DNA from: Lewinellaceae bacterium
GTDB lineage: Bacteria > Bacteroidota > Bacteroidia > Chitinophagales > Saprospiraceae
Direction of reading: 5' to 3'
Assembly (NCBI GenBank): GCA_016712415.1
Contig: JADJRC010000009.1
Span: 169,001-233,000, forward strand
DNA: 64,000 bases
Shown piece by piece: positions 58,105-64,000 of the stretch. Positions within the stretch are counted from its first letter, which is position 1, and each line of letters opens with the position of its first letter. Position numbers and translations under genes: made by a program. Under the pieces are notes generated by a model that saw only the letters and a list, made by a program, of their open reading frames with translations, was not told where the DNA came from and did not search any database.

Positions 58105-59553
58105 ATGCAAAACGGATTGTTGCTAACTTTTATAGGGGTGTACCTGCTCGGTACGCTCGCAGTAGGGTGGTGGGCATCGCGTCGCGTAAAAACGACGGCC
58201 GATTTTGTGGTGGCCGGGAAAAGACTACCCCTGTTCATGGCCTCCTGCGCCCTGTTCGCTACCTGGTTCGGCTCTGAAACGATCATGGGCGCATCCGCCG
58301 AATTCGCACAGCACGGTTTGCTGGGTGTTATTGAAGACCCCTTTGGCGCGTCGCTTTGTCTCCTGCTGGCCGGCTTGCTGGTAGCGCGCCCGCTGTACAG
58401 CCTTAACCTGCTCACCTTCAGCGATTTTTTCCGACTTCGGTTCAACAAGGCTGCCGAGATCACATCGGCAGTATTTATGGTGCCTTCCTACTTCAGTTGG
58501 ATTGCGGCGCAATTGGTTGCCCTGTCGATCATCCTGCAGTCGATCAGCGGGCTGGACCGCAGTCTCGGCGTACTGATCTGCACGGCGATGGTGCTGGTGT
58601 ATACTTATATTGGCGGCATGTGGTCGGTCACGATCACTGATTTTGTACAGACGATCGCCATCATAATCGGACTGGTTGCACTGGCGGCAGATATGGTTTG
58701 GCAGGTTGGCGGTTTTGAGCCTATGGCTGCTGCTGCCCCGGAAGGTTTTTTCCAGTTTTTCCCGGATGCGAAGGGACCGGACATGATCGGGTGGGTGGCG
58801 GCCTGGATGACGATCGGCCTGGGAAGTATACCTCAACAGGATGTATTTCAGCGGGTTATGGCAGCCGAAAGTGAGCGCACCTCTGTTCGCGCCTGCTATA
58901 CATCGTCGCTGATGTACCTGTCGATCGCATTTTTGCCGCTCCTTATCTGTTACTGCGGCCGGATGTTGTACCCGGAATTGCTGGAGAAAGATACCCAGAT
59001 GATGATACCGGCCATGGTGATGCAACACAGCGGCCTGGGTATGCAGATACTGTTTTTCGGGGCATTGCTTTCCGCAATTCTCAGTACCTGCAGCGGCGCC
59101 ATGCTGGCTCCTGCTACGGTGATGGGGGAGAACCTCGTCAAACCGCTCTTTAAATCGGTCAGCGATGAACAGTTGCTGCGTATTATGCGTTTGTCGGTAG
59201 TGTTCGTCGCGGTTATTACCGGCGGCATGGCACTGATGCGCAATAATATATACGAACTTGTCGGCGAATCGTCGGCGCTGAGCCTGGTATCGCTGTTTAC
59301 GCCACTTATAGCAGGGTTGTATTGGCGCCGGGCCTCCGCCATGGGCGCAATTGTGTCCATGATCGCCGGAATGCTTGTATGGCTCGCTGCGTTGTTCCTG
59401 CTGCCAGAAGAGCCGGCTGAAAATGTGTCGATCTGGTTGCATATACCGCCGATGCTGTACGGTTTTGCAGCGGGTATTCTCGGCATGATCGCAGGAAGCC
59501 TCCTGTTTCCCGAGCGCCGGGTCGATCCCATTAACTCATCCCCTTTATCCTGA
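58105..59553 (+). CDS. Sodium:solute symporter family transporter
   Basis: 482 residues with about 13 transmembrane segments, a LeuT-fold SSS-type transporter. The N-terminus G-W-W-A-S-R-R-V-K-T-T-A-D-F-V-V-A-G-K-R-L-P and Y-T-Y-I-G-G-M-W-S-V-T-I-T-D-F-V-Q match the family. It couples uptake of an unidentified small solute to sodium. The next gene begins seven bases after its stop. Confidence 0.87.
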   Translation: MQNGLLLTFIGVYLLGTLAVGWWASRRVKTTADFVVAGKRLPLFMASCALFATWFGSETIMGASAEFAQHGLLGVIEDPFGASLCLLLAGLLVARPLYSLNLLTFSDFFRLRFNKAAEITSAVFMVPSYFSWIAAQLVALSIILQSISGLDRSLGVLICTAMVLVYTYIGGMWSVTITDFVQTIAIIIGLVALAADMVWQVGGFEPMAAAAPEGFFQFFPDAKGPDMIGWVAAWMTIGLGSIPQQDVFQRVMAAESERTSVRACYTSSLMYLSIAFLPLLICYCGRMLYPELLEKDTQMMIPAMVMQHSGLGMQILFFGALLSAILSTCSGAMLAPATVMGENLVKPLFKSVSDEQLLRIMRLSVVFVAVITGGMALMRNNIYELVGESSALSLVSLFTPLIAGLYWRRASAMGAIVSMIAGMLVWLAALFLLPEEPAENVSIWLHIPPMLYGFAAGILGMIAGSLLFPERRVDPINSSPLS

Positions 59554-59559
59554 ATTTCA

Positions 59560-60033
59560 ATGATGGACAAACGTCAGTCGCTTACCCTGCTGCTCGAAAT
59601 AACGTGGTGGATTGCCACGGCACTTATCGTGCTCGCCACCCAATACCCGATCCACAAAGCCATGCACGTATGGCCGTTCGAGGGCTGGAATATTCTCTTT
59701 GTGGTGGTGGTCGTCACCCTGGGGCGGTATATTTTCCTGACCAAACACACCTACCTGGCACAGCGGCAGGTATTGAAGGTCGCGCTACTCCTGCTGATGT
59801 TTCCACTCACCTTTGTGCTCATCAACGGCCTGAATGAATTTTTGAGTTTTATCGAGGAGCAAACCTGGGAGCCGCTGACCGGTCACCTGCCGGCAGCCGA
59901 CAAAAAGGCAATCGAAGATTATATCTGGAGCGAAATGCTCTTTTTCGGGGCGGGAAGCATTATCACCGCGCCGGTTTTTGCCGGTCGTATGATGTTGTCC
60001 ATCTGGCGAACACACAACCGGGGCACGGTATAA
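59560..60033 (+). CDS. Small membrane protein of unknown function
   Basis: 157 residues with four likely transmembrane helices (W-W-I-A-T-A-L-I-V-L-A; I-L-F-V-V-V-V-V-T-L; V-A-L-L-L-L-M-F-P-L-T-F-V-L; M-L-F-F-G-A-G-S-I-I). No family recognised. The seven-base gap after the symporter gene suggests co-transcription. Confidence 0.75.
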   Translation: MMDKRQSLTLLLEITWWIATALIVLATQYPIHKAMHVWPFEGWNILFVVVVVTLGRYIFLTKHTYLAQRQVLKVALLLLMFPLTFVLINGLNEFLSFIEEQTWEPLTGHLPAADKKAIEDYIWSEMLFFGAGSIITAPVFAGRMMLSIWRTHNRGTV

Positions 60034-60168
60034 GTGCCGGTACACTTTTTCCGCCGGCCGTGCCGTTTGTACAGCGGATATCCAGGTTTATTTCCGGCCC
60101 TGTTTCGCCGGATTTGGAAATCCGGCGTATAATGACCCGGTATCACGTGTGACCAAACGGCCATCAAC

Positions 60169-60840
60169 ATGCCTGCAAAATCCATCAGCGCACAAATCGC
60201 TTCCGTAGCCCTTGGCATCGCAGGGCTTGCCGTAATTGTGTTTTTTACTTTCCTGATGGGCCGCATCGTTTGGCCCTACACATCCGGTCGGCTCGATATC
60301 GACTTCCTGCTTTCCAAGCAGCACATCATCCACCTGCAACATTACCGCGTATCGTATTACCTGCATATTTTCCCGGCACTGTTGGTATTGGCGGGTGGAT
60401 TGACACAGTTTTCAGGGATTATTTTGAAAAAACTGCCCTGGTTGCACCGTTGGGTAGGTCGCGTATACGCGTTCAGTATCCTGGGGGTATGCGGTCCGGC
60501 GGCCCTGGTCATGGCTTTTTACGCCAATGGCGGGCTATTCAACAAAGTATCGTTCATCGTTTTGAGCCTGATATGGTGGTGGACGACCTGGAAAGCCTGG
60601 CGCGCCATACGGACAGGGCAGGTGAAGGAGCACGGCGCCTGGATGATCCGCAGTTATGCCCTCACACTGTCGGCTATTTCACTGCGTGTCATGCAGTTCG
60701 GTCTGGCCATGTACACTGATATTTCACCGGAAACGGCGTATCAGGTCGTTGCCTGGCCCAGTTGGGTGCTGAATTTGCTGCTGGCCGAGTGGGTATTGCG
60801 GCAAACGAACTGGTTCGGGTATGTGTACGGGAAAGTGTAA
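60169..60840 (+). CDS. DUF2306 family membrane protein
   Basis: 223 residues with six transmembrane segments. Characteristic features are Y-Y-L-H-I-F-P-A-L-L-V-L-A-G-G, L-H-R-W-V-G-R-V-Y-A-F-S and E-H-G-A-W-M-I-R-S-Y-A-L-T-L-S, where conserved histidines and arginines in or near membrane helices match DUF2306. The function is unknown, possibly heme-related because of the histidines (inference). Confidence 0.82.
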   Translation: MPAKSISAQIASVALGIAGLAVIVFFTFLMGRIVWPYTSGRLDIDFLLSKQHIIHLQHYRVSYYLHIFPALLVLAGGLTQFSGIILKKLPWLHRWVGRVYAFSILGVCGPAALVMAFYANGGLFNKVSFIVLSLIWWWTTWKAWRAIRTGQVKEHGAWMIRSYALTLSAISLRVMQFGLAMYTDISPETAYQVVAWPSWVLNLLLAEWVLRQTNWFGYVYGKV

Positions 60841-60849
60841 AAACAAAAA

Positions 60850-60882
60850 ACCCCTCCCGGCAATGCGCCGGGAGAGGTTTGT
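60850..60882. terminator. Bidirectional intrinsic terminator
   Basis: CCTCCCGGC, AATGC, GCCGGGAGAGG: a strong GC-rich hairpin between convergent genes. On the minus strand it is followed by TTTTTTGTTTTT, an efficient terminator; the plus-strand tail is weaker. Confidence 0.85.
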
Positions 60883-60907
60883 CTGTCCTTTATAGTTTCG
60901 TATTTGG

Positions 60908-61569
60908 TTATTTCATTTTTGCGAGATCGGCGGAAGCGTCCTGCTGCGGGATCGTGCGGCTTGCCCATTCGATCTGGTCGGGGTTGCCTGGCATGATGAG
61001 TTCCAGCGTCTGCATTTCGAGGAGCGTAAGGCCGGTGACCTGGTTGCCCTGTGCGCCGAATTCGCGGTAGTCGTTTGCCCAGTTTACTTTGAATTCTTTA
61101 ACGTCGGCGTTCAGATTCTCGTCGATCGTAGCGGAAGTCAGCGTGTTGGGATTTACACCTGCGATGAAGTGCGAGCCGATGTAGTTGCCTTTTTGTCGAA
61201 AACAGAGATGCTGTAGGTTTTCGTGCCGCGGCTGAAACCGCGAGCGATATTGTAGAGAACTGCAATGTTTTTTTCCGTTTCAAATTTGGCAACCGGCTCC
61301 GGATATACCGGCATGCTGCTGAACTGGGCGCTGCGCTCGAGTTCCGGGAGGAACTGGTAGAATTCCCAGCCGAGGCGCTTGGCTTTTGCAGCGGTGCGGT
61401 TTTCGAGTTGACCTTGCAGTTCCTGTGCGTTGAAGTTGTAAGGAAGCGTAGCAGAAGGAAACTGTGCCAGAAAATCCTGGAACGTTGCTTCGTCTTGTGC
61501 ATTCGCGTTGAAAGCGAAGAGGCTGGCGAGAACGATCAGGATGGTCGGAAGTGCAGTGGTCTTTTTCAT
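60908..61569 (-). CDS. Secreted protein of unknown family, paralogue of the next gene (frameshifted)
   Basis: Signal peptide MKKTTALPTILIVLASLFAF from the ATG at 61569. The frame stops early (61153) because the T5 run at 61190-61194 (A5 on the coding strand) is one short; with six A it continues F-D-K-K-G-N-Y-I-G-S-H-F-I-A-G-V-N-P-N-T-L-T-S to a TAA at 60908-60910, ~221 codons. The restored protein aligns with the neighbour at 61829-62548 over most of its length (F-x-x-F-L-x-Q-F-P-x-A-x-L-P-Y, K-R-L-x-W-x-x-Y-x-F-L-P, A-V-L-Y-x-x-x-R-G-x-S-R). No function recognised. Confidence 0.75.
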
Positions 61570-61828
61570 GTTACTTCGGTTTTGGTTGTTGAGATGTTGG
61601 TGATGAATTCAGATTAAACGGCGCTTTTCGTTATTTATCGGCGGCGTTAATAGGGTATAGGCAAATCGGATGCCAAAAAATTTCAGGCCTGTTGTTTTTT
61701 TTGAATTTTTTTCTCAAAAAGGCCGCATTTAGACTTTAAGGGGTATAAAAGTCACGTATTATACGTAGAAAACGAGCCAGGGTTTCAAAGAACTTTAACA
61801 CTTGAAAAATGGTTTTTTGGGGCCGGAG

Positions 61829-62548
61829 TTATTTGCTGGTGCCTGTTTCAGGCTCCGTATTCTCCTCTATTGGAGGCGGCACGGAGTCGTCGTCTTTCAC
61901 TTCCGGCGCGATACGCAGGTCTGTGGCGGATTTTTCGAGCAGGGTGAAATCCTTAATCGTATTGTCTTCAAAGCCTGCGTCAGTGTAATCCTTCTCCCAG
62001 TTGATCTGCCAGGATTCCGTAGACGCCGTCAGATCGGAACCTATCGTGGTAGTCGCCATTTTGGTGCTGTATACGTATGCCACGTCGTTGGTGGCGATGT
62101 GTTTGCCCGATTTGTCGAAGAGCGCTACCGAGTAATCGCCGAAGTTGCGCGAATACCCCCGGCCCGACATATACAATACCGCAATAAACTCGTCGCTTGC
62201 AAATTGTGCAACCGGGATGGCAAACAAGGGCATCCTGCTGAACCGGCTGGCATTTTTGAGTGCAGGCAGGAATTCGTAGTATTTCCACTCCAGTCGTTTA
62301 TTCGATTGCTGCGGCTTGTACGTGTCATCTCCCAATGTCTGCCGGGCGATCTCATCTTCCACATGCGCCTGAAGCGTCTGTTTATCGATCGAGTACGGCA
62401 GGGCAGCCTTGGGGAATTGTTTCAGAAATTGCTTGAAGGAGGGCTCACCGGAATCGGCGGGTTGGGCGCCGGTTTTGCGGGAAAAGCTGCTGAGGAAGAG
62501 TGCAGCGAGGGTCAAACCCGCAGCCAGGAGAAAGAGCGTTTTTTTCAT
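61829..62548 (-). CDS. Secreted protein of unknown family (paralogue pair)
   Basis: 239 residues from the ATG at 62548 (MKKTLFLLAAGLTLAALFLS, signal or anchor); the upstream ATG at 62578 is less likely. It shares F-K-Q-F-L-K-Q-F-P-K-A-A-L-P-Y, N-K-R-L-E-W-K-Y-Y-E-F-L-P and A-V-L-Y-M-S-G-R-G-Y-S-R with the downstream gene. The tail is acidic and proline-rich (P-P-P-I-E-E-N-T-E-P). A tandem duplication is the obvious origin. Confidence 0.75.
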   Translation of the reverse strand: MKKTLFLLAAGLTLAALFLSSFSRKTGAQPADSGEPSFKQFLKQFPKAALPYSIDKQTLQAHVEDEIARQTLGDDTYKPQQSNKRLEWKYYEFLPALKNASRFSRMPLFAIPVAQFASDEFIAVLYMSGRGYSRNFGDYSVALFDKSGKHIATNDVAYVYSTKMATTTIGSDLTASTESWQINWEKDYTDAGFEDNTIKDFTLLEKSATDLRIAPEVKDDDSVPPPIEENTEPETGTSK

Positions 62549-62663
62549 GGTTGAGTCTTTTTGGAATTCCAACGGCAAAACTCGACACTTTCGTTCCTTA
62601 TAACTGTTAAAACCTTATAGTAATAATGTACTATTTTGACGGAATAATTGCCTGAAAACAGGA

Positions 62664-62697
62664 AGCCCGCCGTGCAATTGATTTTGCACGACGGGCT
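62664..62697 (-). terminator. Hairpin downstream of the ATP-grasp gene
   Basis: AGCCCGCCGTGCAA / TTGCACGACGGGCT, a 14-bp stem with one mismatch and six-base loop, 30 bases past the ATP-grasp stop. Its minus-strand tail is only moderately T-rich. Confidence 0.6.
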
Positions 62698-62726
62698 TTG
62701 TACCTATTTATTGGTAGAATTGAATT

Positions 62727-63737
62727 TTACTTCTTTGCCTTCGATGCTTTGCCCGCAGCCTTTTTCGGCGCGCCTTCCGGCATCGCAGGCATTTTTCCGG
62801 CCACAGAATCCTGCACAAAGGTGCCCCAGGTGAGGTTGTTGCCGCCTTCTTTGTGTGCCAGTGCGCGTTCGATGGCCATATTGGCGGCGTTTTCCACCAC
62901 CCATTCGAAATTTTCCTCACCCACGGAGTTCAGATCGGCGTCGGGGGCAGGGTTGCAGAAATCGATGGCGTAGGGGATGCCGTCGCGAATGGCAAACTCC
63001 ATGGTGTTGAAATCGTAACCCAGCGCGTGGTTGGTGCGCAACACGAGGTCGTGCATCTGCTCGCGCAGGGCTTTCGACACCTTGTGGTCGGCCACATAAC
63101 GGAGATGGTGCGGGTTGCGCGGTTCGTAGTCCATGATCCGGACGTATTTGCCGCCCAGACAGTAGCAGCGGAAATAGGCGTCGAAGTCGATGGCTTCCTG
63201 CAGCAGCATCACCAGGGTATTTGTTTCGTTGTAGTCGCGGAAAAACTCGTCGAAGTTGTTGACTTTATAAACGTTTTTCCAGCCGCCGCCCGAGTGCGGC
63301 TTCATGAAGAGCGGAAAACCGCCGAGGTAATCGATCATGCGTTCCCAGTCGAGGGGGTACTTCATGTTGCGAAAACTCTGGGCGCTGGTGTCCGGCGGCA
63401 TTTGTTTGGAGGGCAGCAGGATAGTGCGCGGCACCGGTACCCCGATCTTGCTTACCAGGCAATTGTTGAAAAACTTCTCGTCGGCGCTCCACCAAAAGGG
63501 ATTGTTCAGCACAGCCGTGCCATTGAGAGCCGCGTTTTTCAGGTAAGCGCGATAAAACGGTACATCCTGGCTGATCCGGTCGATCATCACCGCATAAGAG
63601 GTGGGTTCTCCTTGCATGAGTTCTTCCACGAGGGTAGGTTCGGCGTGTACACCTTTAACGTTCTTGGCGTTGACGCGCGCTACGAAGGCCTCGGGAAACG
63701 AGGATTCCTTACCGTGTAAAATTCCGATTTTCTTCAT
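62727..63737 (-). CDS. ATP-grasp family protein (RimK-like)
   Basis: 336 residues from the ATG at 63737 (M-K-K-I-G-I-L-H-G-K-E-S-S-F). It shows the ATP-grasp order: an N-terminal pre-ATP domain, G-F-P-L-F-M-K-P-H-S-G-G-G-W (nucleotide-binding lysine and glycine-rich loop), L-L-Q-E-A-I-D-F-D-A-Y-F-R-C, and the metal-binding E-F-A-I-R-D-G-I-P-Y-A-I-D-F-C-N-P. It probably ligates a carboxylate to an amine using ATP; the substrate is unknown. The C-terminal K/A-rich tail (K-K-A-A-G-K-A-S-K-A-K-K) is unusual. Confidence 0.85.
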   Translation of the reverse strand: MKKIGILHGKESSFPEAFVARVNAKNVKGVHAEPTLVEELMQGEPTSYAVMIDRISQDVPFYRAYLKNAALNGTAVLNNPFWWSADEKFFNNCLVSKIGVPVPRTILLPSKQMPPDTSAQSFRNMKYPLDWERMIDYLGGFPLFMKPHSGGGWKNVYKVNNFDEFFRDYNETNTLVMLLQEAIDFDAYFRCYCLGGKYVRIMDYEPRNPHHLRYVADHKVSKALREQMHDLVLRTNHALGYDFNTMEFAIRDGIPYAIDFCNPAPDADLNSVGEENFEWVVENAANMAIERALAHKEGGNNLTWGTFVQDSVAGKMPAMPEGAPKKAAGKASKAKK

Positions 63738-63875
63738 TCCGTTCTGAATTGATAAAGTGTTGAGGGCGTGAATGTCGGGTAAATAATGGGCTGCGACAAA
63801 ACTACTCAAAAGACGCTGGCTGCCAAATTTTACCCCAAAATTTACATCGCTTTGGTTTGCATGTGCAGCGCAGGA

Positions 63876-64000
63876 TCAATAATCGATGACCGGAGCGATG
63901 ATAGCGTCTTCTTTTACGCGGGCAACTACTTTCCGCAGCGTGTCGAGCGCTATTTCCTGGCCCTCGTAACGCGCATACAGCGTGACCACGCAGGGGCCGT
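63876..64000 (-). CDS. Unknown protein, 3' end only
   Basis: The reverse strand is open from the window edge to a TGA at 63876-63878: G-P-C-V-V-T-L-Y-A-R-Y-E-G-Q-E-I-A-L-D-T-L-R-K-V-V-A-R-V-K-E-D. 41 residues are visible. No family can be assigned from this. It lies upstream of the ATP-grasp gene on the same strand and may be in the same operon. Confidence 0.55.
   Translation of the reverse strand, partial: GPCVVTLYARYEGQEIALDTLRKVVARVKEDAIIAPVIDY

Noticed and set aside
61741..61800. Palindrome ACGTATTATACGT in the spacer between the paralogues as an operator
   Set aside because: A 13-base AT-rich palindrome alone in a low-complexity spacer is not sufficient evidence.

Overview
The window looks like a chromosomal segment of a Bacteroidota bacterium, most likely of the Saprospiraceae/Saprospirales type. 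The reasons are: several secreted proteins ending in type IX secretion (T9SS, Por) C-terminal sorting domains; the gliding/T9SS-associated ABC transporter genes gldA and gldF; SprB-type and MopE-type surface repeats; Bacteroidota-style -7 promoter boxes (TAnnTTTG) ahead of many genes; and a fairly high GC content with a few AT-richer islands. No rRNA, tRNA, CRISPR array, prophage or insertion sequence was recognised.

Layout. Positions 1-5 kb: a truncated beta-propeller gene, an Asp-box (VPS10/BNR) T9SS cargo protein, a SAM methyltransferase and a small lipoprotein. 5-15 kb: a metal-dependent cyclase flanked by two inverted copies of a palindromic intergenic repeat, a giant metalloprotease/SprB-repeat T9SS protein, an OmpA protein, a third copy of the repeat and an MFS transporter. 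15-23 kb: housekeeping genes (DEAD-box helicase, DNA polymerase I, M17 aminopeptidase, pdxA, polyphosphate glucokinase). 23-28 kb: an AT-richer stretch with two T9SS cargo genes, one a parallel beta-helix, followed by tatC. 28-37 kb: signalling genes (response regulator, cNMP-gated hybrid histidine kinase, TPR adenylate cyclase) and a vanadium-haloperoxidase-like protein with MopE repeats. 37-49 kb: a GH92 mannosidase, a TlpA-like thioredoxin, a DUF547 protein, gldA-gldF, a SPOR-OmpA protein and a very large cytochrome c/PA14/propeller/DUF1080 protein. 49-52 kb: an AT-rich Roco GTPase with ubiquitin-like N-terminal modules and an effector-associated C-terminus, then fluC. 52-61 kb: a MoxR-type AAA ATPase, a TlpA-like protein, a TonB-type protein, a GGGP-synthase-family gene, rsgA, a DUF6089 protein, a sodium:solute symporter and two small membrane proteins. 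61-64 kb: two paralogous secreted proteins, an ATP-grasp protein and the end of an unknown gene.

A recurring observation is that about a dozen genes are split by single-base indels, mostly in homopolymers. They include polA, tatC and pdxA, which are unlikely to be dispensable, so long-read assembly error is more likely than mass pseudogenisation. The fragments are listed separately and linked in the text.

The most interesting items are: the solitary Roco GTPase with ubiquitin-like and effector-associated domains, a candidate NLR-like conflict protein; a hairpin repeat found once between genes and once in frame inside the polA linker; the three-copy palindromic element; and the large surface-catabolism fusion protein.
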